Source: Parafilimonas terrae | Lineage (GTDB): Bacteria; Bacteroidota; Bacteroidia; Chitinophagales; Chitinophagaceae | Direction: 5' to 3' | NCBI RefSeq assembly: GCF_900115755.1 | Contig: NZ_FOXQ01000001.1 | Location: forward strand, 186,001 to 250,000 | DNA: 64,000 nucleotides | Part shown: one piece after another, positions 50,231 to 58,751 of the stretch | How the letters are laid out: each line of letters starts with the position of its first letter | How positions within the stretch are numbered: the stretch's first letter is position 1 | Translations under genes and position numbers: made by a program | The notes under the pieces: model-generated | Databases searched by the model: none | What the model saw: the letters and a program-made list of their open reading frames with translations, nothing else | What the model was told of the DNA's origin: nothing

Positions 50231-52945
50231 ATGAAATCTGGAATTCTACAATTGAAAACAGCAATGCTGCTTTTGGCAGTATTGTGCTCATCTGTAAACT
50301 GGTTGTTTGCCCAACAACTTACAGATGCATCGGCATTAAGCCTCATTAAAAATAACGCTTCGTTAATAGGGCTAACCAAAACAGAACTGCAAAATGTGCG
50401 CATATCGGCAGCGTATATTGATAAAACCTCAGGGGCAACCCTCGTATATGCGCAGCAAACCTATAAGGGTGTAGATGTGTTTAATTCAATTCAAACCTAT
50501 TCATTTAAAAACGGCAAATTATTTTCAAAGGCAGGCACCCGGATAGATAATATTGCTGATATGGCTAATTCAAAAACAGGCAGGCCCACGGTAACACCTG
50601 CCAATGCAGCAAGCACTGTTGCATCGCACCTTCATTTAGCCGCAGCATTTGCGGTTGCCAAACAAATTACAGATAAGGAATTTGACTTTGGCAATATGAA
50701 TATTTCTTCAGTAAATGTAGTGTCGAAACTGTACTGGCTTCCTGATGAAGATAACAGGAATGCAGTACTAACCTGGCAGGTTGAAATTCAGCCCAGGGGA
50801 AGTTCAGACTACTGGCTTGTGAATGTTGACGCCTTAAAAGGGCAGGTTATAAGCAAATTAAACCTCACTGTAAAATGTAAATGGAACGGCCCCAGACTGG
50901 ATGCTGTTGATGCAGATAAACTTGAATGGGATAATGTTGCTGCGCCGGTTGAAGACGAACCGGAAAGCACCGAAGCAATCAGTTCTGCCAAATATAAGGT
51001 TATACCATTTCCAGCGGAAAGCCCTTTACACCCGGGCGGCACGCCTGCTGTTAAATCAAATCCATGGTCGCTTGCCGGCTCCGGCAATGATGCCACTACT
51101 TTAAAATGGAATGATGATGGCACAACTTCCTATGATAGCTCAAGAGGCAATAATGTGCTGGCGCAGGAAGATGCAAATGGTAATAATGGTTTTGGCATTG
51201 GGGCACATTCTTCAACAGCGGTTCCCAATCTTACTTTTAATTATACGCCTAATTTTAATAACGCCCCTTCTGCTGCCGCCAACCAGCAATTCGCCATCAC
51301 TAATCTTTTTTACTGGAACAATATTATGCATGATATTTCTTACCGTTACGGGTTTGACGAAGTGTCTGGCAATTTTCAGAAAAATAATCTTGGCCGGGGT
51401 GGTAAAGCCAACGATTTTGTGCTGGCAGATGCACAGGACGGTTCTGGTACAGATAATGCCAATTTTGCCACACCGAAAGATGGCAGCAGCCCGCGCATGC
51501 AGATGTTTCTGTGGAGCGCTAATGCCGTTGTAAACGTAACAAAACCCGACGCCATTAAAGGTAAAAAAGCAAATAAGGAAAGCAATTTCAGCACTGCTAA
51601 CAAATTATCTAATGTTGGCCCTGTTCAGGGCAGGGTTATTTTATATGCCGACGATGCAGGCAATACCACTCACCTGGGTTGCGGGGCAGCAGCAAATCCT
51701 GCGCAGCTTAATGGCAAGATTGCCCTTATTTACAGGGGCGATTGTGGCTTTACAGATAAAGTGAAGAATGCACAAAATGCAGGCGCAATAGCAGCTATTA
51801 TGGTTGATAACATCCCGGGCGAATACCCAATTACCATGGGCGGCACCGATAATACTATTACTATACCTGCTGTAATGGTGGGCTATGAAACAGGCGAGAC
51901 AATGAAGGAGAATATTGAAGCCGGCAACATAGTGCGTGCAAAACTGAGCGCAGGCGTGCAAATTGACGGCGACCTTGATAACGGGGTGGTTGCCCATGAA
52001 TATACGCATGGCATTTCAAACAGGCTGACAGGCGGGCCTAATGCCGCAAGTTGCCTAAGCAATAAAGAACAAATGGGTGAAGGGTGGAGTGATTATATGG
52101 CTTTAATGGTAACCACCAACTGGAAAACTGCAACTGTAGCCGATTCATCTAAATCAAGGCCGATGGGCACTTATGCTTTTGGCCAAACACCAGACGGGCC
52201 TGGCATTCGTTATTATCCTTACAGCATAGATTTGAATGTTAATCCGTGGACTTACGATAGCTTAAAGCTCAGTTCACGCATTCCAAACGGTATTTTAAAC
52301 TACGATTCCCATGTGGTGGGCGAAGTATGGTGCAATATGCTCTGGAATATGACCTGGGCAATTATTAAGGATAAAGGCATAGGTACCAACATTTACAATG
52401 CCGGCGGAAAATTCGGCAACCAGATTGCATTGCAACTGGTGATTGAAGGTATGAAACTACAGCCATGCAGCCCCGGTTTTGTAGATGGCAGAAACGCTAT
52501 TTTAAAAGCCGATACGCTGTTGTATGGAGCTGCATACAGCGCCACAATATGGAAGGCCTTCGCCAGCAGGGGCTTAGGTTATAATGCATCTCAGGGTTCT
52601 GCCGGCAGCCTGAAAGATGGCGTGGCAGATTACAGTCTTCCGCCTTCACTTTTTGCAAAAGCAGCCCAGCCGAAGGCAGAAGAAGCAGTTGCTGCTAAAA
52701 TACTTGCATCTCTAAGCCTTGCCCCCAACCCTGCCAATAAAAAGGTAACGCTTACAATAGCCGGCAATAAACAATCATTAAAGGTTAGCCTGCTCAGCGA
52801 AAATGGCCAGGTGCTGAGAAGCTTCAATATGGCCGGGCAGATATTGGAAATAAACCTTCCCAAGCTTGCATCGGGAATATATTATGTGAAAATCACAGGA
52901 GAGAATTTCTCGGAAACACGAAAGATATTGGTTAACCAACAGTAA
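50231..52945 (+). CDS. M36 (fungalysin) metallopeptidase with PA domain and T9SS tail
   Basis: 904 residues: signal peptide (ending LFAQ), FTP-type propeptide (~30-215), M36 catalytic domain interrupted by a protease-associated domain (~465-560; GKIALIYRGDCGFTDKVKNAQNAGA), then VVAHEYTHGISNRLTGG with zinc site HEYTH at 589-593 and the downstream EQMGEGWSDYMAL third ligand. The C-terminal ~75 residues (LAPNPANKKVTL...GIYYVKITGENFSETRKILV) are a T9SS type A sorting domain. It is a secreted or cell-surface protein for proteolysis of external proteins. Confidence 0.94.
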   Translation: MKSGILQLKTAMLLLAVLCSSVNWLFAQQLTDASALSLIKNNASLIGLTKTELQNVRISAAYIDKTSGATLVYAQQTYKGVDVFNSIQTYSFKNGKLFSKAGTRIDNIADMANSKTGRPTVTPANAASTVASHLHLAAAFAVAKQITDKEFDFGNMNISSVNVVSKLYWLPDEDNRNAVLTWQVEIQPRGSSDYWLVNVDALKGQVISKLNLTVKCKWNGPRLDAVDADKLEWDNVAAPVEDEPESTEAISSAKYKVIPFPAESPLHPGGTPAVKSNPWSLAGSGNDATTLKWNDDGTTSYDSSRGNNVLAQEDANGNNGFGIGAHSSTAVPNLTFNYTPNFNNAPSAAANQQFAITNLFYWNNIMHDISYRYGFDEVSGNFQKNNLGRGGKANDFVLADAQDGSGTDNANFATPKDGSSPRMQMFLWSANAVVNVTKPDAIKGKKANKESNFSTANKLSNVGPVQGRVILYADDAGNTTHLGCGAAANPAQLNGKIALIYRGDCGFTDKVKNAQNAGAIAAIMVDNIPGEYPITMGGTDNTITIPAVMVGYETGETMKENIEAGNIVRAKLSAGVQIDGDLDNGVVAHEYTHGISNRLTGGPNAASCLSNKEQMGEGWSDYMALMVTTNWKTATVADSSKSRPMGTYAFGQTPDGPGIRYYPYSIDLNVNPWTYDSLKLSSRIPNGILNYDSHVVGEVWCNMLWNMTWAIIKDKGIGTNIYNAGGKFGNQIALQLVIEGMKLQPCSPGFVDGRNAILKADTLLYGAAYSATIWKAFASRGLGYNASQGSAGSLKDGVADYSLPPSLFAKAAQPKAEEAVAAKILASLSLAPNPANKKVTLTIAGNKQSLKVSLLSENGQVLRSFNMAGQILEINLPKLASGIYYVKITGENFSETRKILVNQQ

Positions 52946-52947
52946 AT

Positions 52948-52974
52948 AAAAAAGCCCCTTAACGGGGCTTTTTT
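52948..52974 (+). terminator. Intrinsic terminator after the M36 peptidase gene
   Basis: 11-bp perfect stem AAAAAAGCCCC / GGGGCTTTTTT with a 5-nt loop, 3 bp past the stop codon. Confidence 0.93.
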
Positions 52975-53101
52975 ATTGATAATTATGAAGTTATAAAAGG
53001 AAATATTGCTTTAACAAAGCCTGAAAGGGTTACCTTTTAACCAATAGTGGTATTAATGTGTAATAAATACATATTAACACAAGTTAACAAACTGATATAC
53101 C

Positions 53102-53248
53102 ATGAAAAATTTAAAAAGATTATTCTTCGACAAAGAGGTAGTAAGCCAGATTCGCAGCGCAAAAGTTGACGCTAATTTTTTATACAACCAGCTTTTTGCA
53201 GGTAAAATTACCATGCAGGAATACCTTTCCGCAGTAAAAAACGCTTAA
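53102..53248 (+). CDS. Small basic protein, 48 residues
   Basis: ATG-TAA frame of 49 codons: MKNLKRLFFDKEVVSQIRSAKVD..., ending GKITMQEYLSAVKNA. It has a soluble helical character and no signal peptide. It is bounded by the M36 terminator 127 bp upstream and a strong hairpin 50 bp downstream, so it forms its own transcription unit, which argues for a real gene. An imperfect inverted repeat TGTGTAATA...ATTAACACA lies just upstream. I know no homologue. Confidence 0.55.
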   Translation: MKNLKRLFFDKEVVSQIRSAKVDANFLYNQLFAGKITMQEYLSAVKNA

Positions 53249-53297
53249 GTGATAGCCCTTTAGACTTAAAGATTAAACAGAGGTCTAAACATTATAC

Positions 53298-53341
53298 AAC
53301 GCCATGTGAGTAAGTAAAAAATTTCTTACGAGCATGGCGTT
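53298..53341. terminator. Long hairpin between the 48-residue gene and the PLP-enzyme gene
   Basis: Outer 9-bp stem AACGCCATG / CATGGCGTT plus an inner 5-bp stem GTAAG / CTTAC, followed on the plus strand by TACTTTTTA. It separates convergent genes and probably stops transcription in both directions. Confidence 0.8.
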
Positions 53342-53352
53342 ACTTTTTACGG

Positions 53353-54243
53353 TTATCCAACCAGCGATCTGTTCCCCTGCAGGCCGCCGCTGTGTATAAA
53401 AAGTACCTTAGCGCCTTCGGAAAAATATTTCTTTCCGGAGAGATCACACACAGCATACAACGCTTTGGCTGTATAAACAAAGTCGAGTGGCAATTGATGC
53501 TCTGCTTCAACTTTTTTCATAAATGCAATTAGCCCAGACGAATATTTTGCATAGCCGCCAAAATGATAGTCATGAAAAATGTTTAACCGGTTTTGCTGCG
53601 TTTTATCAAGAAGTAAAGAAATCACCGTTTCATCAAGGCTCCAATTATTTTTCATTACACTTATGCCAATGCATTGCTGGTGCGGTAACGATGCATTCGT
53701 AATTCCCGCTAACATTGTTCCTGTACCAACGGCACAAACAATATAATTGTATTCAGAAATGTTGGGCACGAGTTGCAAAATTTCCGCCGCTCCTTTTGCA
53801 CCTTCTGTTCCAAACCCTCCTTCCGGAATAAAAAACATTTGCGGATTTTCATCTATAACTGCCTGCTTGTTTTTGTAGGCTTCACGGCTTAAAAATTTAA
53901 GTTGCATATTCAAAGCCGCAGCATCAAGCAGTGTTTGAGAATATTGCCGCGGCTCTTCACCACGTATAAAGCCTGTACATTTTATATTTAGTTTATTACA
54001 AGTGTATGCCGCGGCAATAATATGGTTTGAAAATGCGCCGCCAAATGTTGCAACAGCTTTTGATTTATTTGCCATTGCCTGCTGCAGGTAATATTTCAGT
54101 TTAAACCATTTGTTGCCGCTAACAACGGGGTGAAGTTTATCAAGCCTTAAAACATCAACCTGAATAATTGAAGAACTAAAAGTTTCGCTTTTTATGGGTT
54201 GAACAGCAACCGCATTAAAATTTAATTCTTCCTGTAAACTCAT
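53353..54243 (-). CDS. PLP-dependent ACC deaminase / D-cysteine desulfhydrase family
   Basis: Start at the ATG at 54243 (MSLQEELNF); the longer frame adds five residues without support. 296 residues, fold-type II PLP enzyme: VSGNKWFKLKYYLQQA (PLP lysine), TFGGAFSNHIIAAAY, IPEGGFGTEGAKGAAEI, CAVGTGTMLAGI and LFIHSGGLQG. Members either deaminate 1-aminocyclopropane-1-carboxylate or remove sulfide from D-cysteine; sequence alone does not decide, though in non-plant-associated bacteria the D-cysteine activity is usual. Confidence 0.9.
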   Translation of the reverse strand: MSLQEELNFNAVAVQPIKSETFSSSIIQVDVLRLDKLHPVVSGNKWFKLKYYLQQAMANKSKAVATFGGAFSNHIIAAAYTCNKLNIKCTGFIRGEEPRQYSQTLLDAAALNMQLKFLSREAYKNKQAVIDENPQMFFIPEGGFGTEGAKGAAEILQLVPNISEYNYIVCAVGTGTMLAGITNASLPHQQCIGISVMKNNWSLDETVISLLLDKTQQNRLNIFHDYHFGGYAKYSSGLIAFMKKVEAEHQLPLDFVYTAKALYAVCDLSGKKYFSEGAKVLFIHSGGLQGNRSLVG

Positions 54244-54258
54244 AATGTAAAATTTCAA

Positions 54259-54444
54259 TTCTCAATTTTTAATTCTTAACTTTTCAACCAGTCAACTTCT
54301 ATTTTATTCGTTCAAAAGTTCACAGGTTCACTTGTTCACGAGTTCATTCTCAAATTCCAAATCCCCAATTCCCAATTCCTACTATTCAACCAATCAACCA
54401 TTCAACCAATCAACCATCATTTGCAATTATAAACTGAATGATTT
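54259..54444. repeat. Low-complexity TTCA/CAACCA word-repeat spacer
   Basis: Intergenic stretch built from short reiterated words (TTCAACC, AATCAACCATTCAACC, TTCACAGGTTCAC, CCCAATTCCCAATTCC). Similar text occurs at 18912-18985. No gene, RNA or hairpin is visible; it looks like degenerate simple-sequence expansion. Confidence 0.6.
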
Positions 54445-54452
54445 TATTTTTG
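54445..54452 (+). promoter_or_regulatory. -7 box (TATTTTTG) 4 nt ahead of the aldose-epimerase start codon
   Basis: TATTTTTGaagcATG: an exact TAnnTTTG element ends 4 nt before the ATG at 54457, predicting a leaderless transcript. Confidence 0.55.
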
Positions 54453-54456
54453 AAGC

Positions 54457-55317
54457 ATGGTACAGTTACAAAACAATAAACTATCGGTTATCATAAGTGA
54501 AAAAGGTGCAGAACTGCAAAGCCTTCAATTGAATAATATTGAATATTTATGGCAGGCAGATGCTGCATTCTGGGGCAAGCATTCGCCGGTACTTTTTCCA
54601 ATTGTTGGCGAATTAAAAGATGGTAAATATATTTTCAATGATAAAGAATACAAATTGTCAAGACATGGTTTTGCAAGAGATAAAATGTTTGAAGTAACAT
54701 CATCTTCCCAAACACAAGCTGTGTTTAGTTTAAAGAGTGATGAAGCAACACTTTCATTATATCCTTTTCCTTTTATTTTTAATATTATTTATGCTATTGA
54801 TGATGCATCGCTTTCCTGCACTTACCAGGTAACTAATACAGGAAATGGTGATATGTATTTTTCTGTTGGCGGGCACCCGGCTTTTAAGGTTCCGCTGAAC
54901 GATCAATTACAATACACAGATTATTTTTTATTGTTTAATAGTGATGCTGTATTAAACCGTTATTTATTGCACCAGGGTTTAACGGGCGATGAAACCGAAA
55001 AAATTATATTGAACAATAAAACACTGCCATTAAAAGCTTCGCTGTTTTATGAAGATGCAATTGTGCTGAAGCACATCGGCAGCGACCAGGTAAAATTATT
55101 TTCAGATAAAGATGAACATGGCCTGAACTTCAATTTTAAGGGCTTTCCGTATTTTGGAATATGGGCGGCAAAAGATGCGCCGTTTGTTTGCCTTGAGCCC
55201 TGGTGCGGCATTGCAGATAATATTCATCATAATCATCAGCTCACAACAAAAGAAGGTATTAATATACTGGCCGCCGGTAAAGCATGGGAACATACATGGA
55301 GCGTTGAACTATTTTAA
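54457..55317 (+). CDS. Aldose 1-epimerase family protein (YeaD/LacX-like)
   Basis: 286 residues, mutarotase beta-sandwich fold: SEKGAELQSLQLNNIEYLWQAD, HSPVLFPIVGEL, YKLSRHGFARD (catalytic His region), SVGGHPAFKVPL (second His) and CLEPWCGIAD (catalytic Glu). It should interconvert anomers of a sugar or hexose phosphate in the cytoplasm. Its 3' end overlaps the convergent GH9-CE4 gene by 9 bp. Confidence 0.93.
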   Translation: MVQLQNNKLSVIISEKGAELQSLQLNNIEYLWQADAAFWGKHSPVLFPIVGELKDGKYIFNDKEYKLSRHGFARDKMFEVTSSSQTQAVFSLKSDEATLSLYPFPFIFNIIYAIDDASLSCTYQVTNTGNGDMYFSVGGHPAFKVPLNDQLQYTDYFLLFNSDAVLNRYLLHQGLTGDETEKIILNNKTLPLKASLFYEDAIVLKHIGSDQVKLFSDKDEHGLNFNFKGFPYFGIWAAKDAPFVCLEPWCGIADNIHHNHQLTTKEGINILAAGKAWEHTWSVELF

Positions 55318-57837
55318 AAGTTCATCAACCCGTTTGAAAGAATAACCTTCTTCTTTTAACCATTCAATTAATTCGCCGAGCCTGTTATACAACTTATCTT
55401 TTCTTCTTGCATCTGTTCCAGCATGAATTAATATGATAGCGCCATTAAATGCATTATCATTTTTCTGTTGCTGTTCTTTTAATGATTGCATTATCCAGTC
55501 GCTGCTTTTATACGAGGGCATTTCAGGGTAAGTATAATCTGCATTCGTTCTTATGCCGGGTGTAAAACAAAACAGTTTTAGGTCAAGCTCTTTACTCCAT
55601 GCGGCAATAGTATCATTCCACCATTCATAAGGCGGAATAAAATATTGCGGATCATGTACTGGAATATGTGCAAGCTGCATAGTATTAAGGTTGGCTTGCA
55701 TATCTGCGTTAAACCGGTTTTGTGTTACCAATAAACTATCGCGTTTATTCCAATCATTATACAAAAGATGATTGTTAGAATGCGGGCCGAGATAATGCCC
55801 GTCTTTATTTAACTGCTGTATGTAAGGTTGAAATTTTTTATTGCGATAAAACCTCCCTGTAAAAAAGAAAGCGCCTTTTACATTTTCAGTTTGCAATGTT
55901 TTAATGATAGAAGCCAAGCCATCGCCAAATTCATCCGCACTAAATACCAGCGCAATTTCTTTTTTCGTTGAATCGCCCCGTATTATGCCGCCATGAGAAT
56001 AAGTAACCCTATTGGTTTGATTAACTTCAGATTGTTTTGCAGCAAGCAAATAAATTAAAGAAGCAGTGCCATCCATTGTTGGTTCATTCGTGCTGTAATC
56101 GCCATAGTCATCATGGTAAACAGCAAGATCGCTCTGGTAAGGCGCATACTCATCTTCATCGTGCAATTGAATACCGATTAAATTTTTATAGATGGATGTA
56201 TAAACCGGCCCATCAACCAACCCTCCATCAATAGGATAATTTTTCAGGTGCGTAAAGGCAGAATGCGGATCGGTTGGCGTATCGCCCCATGAAGGCAAAC
56301 CATACACCATGCTGGTGCCCCAGGGATTGCAGCCGAATATCCAATCGAAGCAGGCTTGTTCCAATGACTGGTATGTTGTATCGCCTGTTAGCTGCCTGTA
56401 CCAGTAACATTGAATGGCAAAGCTTACCGTTAAATTATTACTGCACCAGATAAATGGAACGCCGCGGTAAAACGCATTTTGCTTTGCTTTCTGCCAACCA
56501 CGTTCAATACCTTCTTTATAAAATTGAATGATAGAATCTTTTTTTGCTCCGGTTAATTGTTTAGCCAATTCATAATGCCCAAGATTTATAAAAGGATACC
56601 ATTGATAATGTTTGGCCGTATCGGCGCCAAGCCACGGTGTAATAGGTTCTTGTAATGAGTATTTATATGCAAGTGATAAAAATTCTGTATCAGGTTTTGA
56701 ATGAGATACTACAGACTCTTCGAACTTAATTCTTTCATAAGTATATGCTTCATTCGAAAACATAGTAGCACTTGCTAACTCCATGTCATCCGTCCAGTTA
56801 TCTTCCGCATAAATGTATGGTGAAAGCACAGAAACTGTTTGTGCTACGCCTGGATATTTTAATCCTAACGTGAATGCAGATAATGATTTATTGAGGAGAT
56901 CATCTGCATACTTCCTATCTATATTAAAAAACAATTCACTGCCCAGCGCGAAAGCGCTGGCAAATTTTCCGGCGGTTGAAGCCACGCCGGTTGTATTATT
57001 CATGAACTTTCCCCTTTGCTGCGGTTTGCCATTGCAGAAATAAACCGGCCTTTCCAAACCGCGGCCATAATAATTGGTATCTTCTTTTGGTATGCGCATG
57101 CCGCGATGATCGCGGTCGTCACCAAGCTGGTTGAATAACCAATCATCCTTCGGGTGCATTTTAAGCAGCCAGTCAAGTCCCCATTTGGCTTCGTCCAAAA
57201 CATCGGGAATATTATTTTTTCCGCCAAGACCGTTTGCCAATTTTTCATCTGTAAAAACACCGGGAAAATCGCGGTAAGCCGCCAGCAAATGATAGGTTGC
57301 ATTTGCCGATGTGGTTGAATATTGCAGGTAATCGCTGGCATCATGCCATCCGCCAACAACATCAATATGCGTACTGTCAGGCACAGGTGCATACAAAGTA
57401 TAACCATCATGTGTATGGCAGGAATCTTTTAAAAAAGGATTGAAGCCGCTGCGTTGCTGCCGCATATACCGCAGGCAAAAATCAGCTGCGCCATCATACA
57501 CTGAATCATTGATTGAAAAAACAGGCGAAGCAATATCATCAATATAAATACTGAATTTTCCCTCGCCTGTAAAACTTGAAAAATCAAGCCGGTAAGTATG
57601 GCTGAAAGGGCCGTAACTTTCAAAGTCTTTTCCAACCGGGCTGGAAAAAATTACTTTATTCTTCTCATCTTTTACTGAAAATACAGTTGAATGAACCGGG
57701 CTATCACACCCCAAAACGGCTATTTTAATTCCCCCGGTTGTATACCCCAACTGGTTAATTCTTATACATGAAATGTTTTGGGTATACGCAGTGAAATTGC
57801 AAAGTAAAAGAAGCAGCCAAAAAACAGTTTTATACAT
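55309..57837 (-). CDS. GH9 glycoside hydrolase fused to a CE4 polysaccharide deacetylase
   Basis: 842 residues: signal peptide (ending FTAYTQ), Ig-like GH9 N-domain (~20-105), GH9 (alpha/alpha)6 barrel (~110-600) with GGWHDASDY (Asp166, Asp169) and DYGDYSTNEP (acid Glu585), then a NodB/CE4 deacetylase domain (~625-842) with GPHSNNH metal His pair and IPPYEWWND. In the deacetylase the usual TFDDG is FSADEFGDG. GH9 covers cellulases and exo-glucosaminidases; joined to a deacetylase, action on chitin or chitosan oligomers is plausible but unproven. No T9SS tail. Confidence 0.92.
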   Translation of the reverse strand: MYKTVFWLLLLLCNFTAYTQNISCIRINQLGYTTGGIKIAVLGCDSPVHSTVFSVKDEKNKVIFSSPVGKDFESYGPFSHTYRLDFSSFTGEGKFSIYIDDIASPVFSINDSVYDGAADFCLRYMRQQRSGFNPFLKDSCHTHDGYTLYAPVPDSTHIDVVGGWHDASDYLQYSTTSANATYHLLAAYRDFPGVFTDEKLANGLGGKNNIPDVLDEAKWGLDWLLKMHPKDDWLFNQLGDDRDHRGMRIPKEDTNYYGRGLERPVYFCNGKPQQRGKFMNNTTGVASTAGKFASAFALGSELFFNIDRKYADDLLNKSLSAFTLGLKYPGVAQTVSVLSPYIYAEDNWTDDMELASATMFSNEAYTYERIKFEESVVSHSKPDTEFLSLAYKYSLQEPITPWLGADTAKHYQWYPFINLGHYELAKQLTGAKKDSIIQFYKEGIERGWQKAKQNAFYRGVPFIWCSNNLTVSFAIQCYWYRQLTGDTTYQSLEQACFDWIFGCNPWGTSMVYGLPSWGDTPTDPHSAFTHLKNYPIDGGLVDGPVYTSIYKNLIGIQLHDEDEYAPYQSDLAVYHDDYGDYSTNEPTMDGTASLIYLLAAKQSEVNQTNRVTYSHGGIIRGDSTKKEIALVFSADEFGDGLASIIKTLQTENVKGAFFFTGRFYRNKKFQPYIQQLNKDGHYLGPHSNNHLLYNDWNKRDSLLVTQNRFNADMQANLNTMQLAHIPVHDPQYFIPPYEWWNDTIAAWSKELDLKLFCFTPGIRTNADYTYPEMPSYKSSDWIMQSLKEQQQKNDNAFNGAIILIHAGTDARRKDKLYNRLGELIEWLKEEGYSFKRVDELLK

Positions 57838-57891
57838 ATTATATCGTTAGCGATTAAAGTTAGGGGATGATAAGTTAAATAAACATACAGC

Positions 57892-58650
57892 TTAAACAAG
57901 CCATTCTATTTCCCCGGAACGATAAGGCTTTTCAATACCACTATCAAGTACAATATTGCCGGATTCATTTACGCCTTTTATAATGGCCGGGAAAACAACG
58001 CTGCCATATTTAAAATTCTCTGTTTCATTCAAGCTGTACAAATGCCTGTTATAATCGTTTAGAATTTCGTGATCATGGCCTGCATACAACCATCGCATTC
58101 TTTCATTCAACATCACACAAAATTCTTTGGCCAGTTCAACCGTGTTATAAGTTTCACCTGTTACCTGTTTCAGCGAAACCGGTCTTTTCGCAGCCGCAGG
58201 AAATTCGGTTTGATTGATATTAATTCCAAAACCCGCTATTGCAAATTGCCAGTTTTTACCGCGTATCATATTCTCAACCAGTATGCCCGCTGCCTTTCTG
58301 TCACGACAGTAAATATCGTTGGGCCATTTAATTTTTATTTTTTCAGTTGTGTATTTGTTAAATAAATCAAGTATTGAAAGCGCACAGGCCATGTTCAACA
58401 GGAACTGTTTGTTCAGCGCCAGTTCTCTTGTGTTTAATACTACAGAGAGCATAATATTTTCTCCCTTTGCCGAAAGCCACTGCCGGTTAAACTGCCCCCG
58501 TCCGGCTGTTTGTTCAAAAGCAAAGAAAGCATCACCATGATCGGCATTACTGTTTTGCACCTGTTGCATGGCATAGTTGTTGGTGCTGTCAACACTTAAT
58601 AATTCTATAAAGCGTTTGCCGATTACATTATTTATTGAGGCTGCTGACAA
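57892..58650 (-). CDS. birA: Biotin-[acetyl-CoA carboxylase] ligase
   Basis: 252 residues without the N-terminal DNA-binding domain of E. coli BirA. It has the ligase signatures GRGQFNRQWLS (biotin/ATP loop), IKWPNDIY and KAAGILVENM, and GFGININQTEFP. It attaches biotin to carboxylase carrier proteins. The start is TTG at 58650; no ATG lies between the upstream in-frame stop and the conserved core. It diverges from rsfS with a 101-bp spacer holding a promoter box for each gene. Confidence 0.94.
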   Translation of the reverse strand: MSAASINNVIGKRFIELLSVDSTNNYAMQQVQNSNADHGDAFFAFEQTAGRGQFNRQWLSAKGENIMLSVVLNTRELALNKQFLLNMACALSILDLFNKYTTEKIKIKWPNDIYCRDRKAAGILVENMIRGKNWQFAIAGFGININQTEFPAAAKRPVSLKQVTGETYNTVELAKEFCVMLNERMRWLYAGHDHEILNDYNRHLYSLNETENFKYGSVVFPAIIKGVNESGNIVLDSGIEKPYRSGEIEWLV

Positions 58651-58667
58651 AGAATTACTAATTTTGG

Positions 58668-58675
58668 CGAAACTA
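58668..58675 (-). promoter_or_regulatory. Variant -7 box (TAGTTTCG) for birA
   Basis: Minus-strand TAGTTTCG, 17 nt upstream of the TTG start of birA. Confidence 0.4.
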
Positions 58676-58693
58676 CATTTTTGATAAATAGTT

Positions 58694-58701
58694 TATTTTC
58701 G
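58694..58701 (+). promoter_or_regulatory. Variant -7 box (TATTTTCG) for rsfS
   Basis: Plus-strand TATTTTCG, 50 nt upstream of the TTG start of rsfS, back to back with the birA box. Confidence 0.4.
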
Positions 58702-58751
58702 AAGAAACGTAAAATGCCTGTAAAATTTTTTCACTTAAAATAGTTGCTTAT

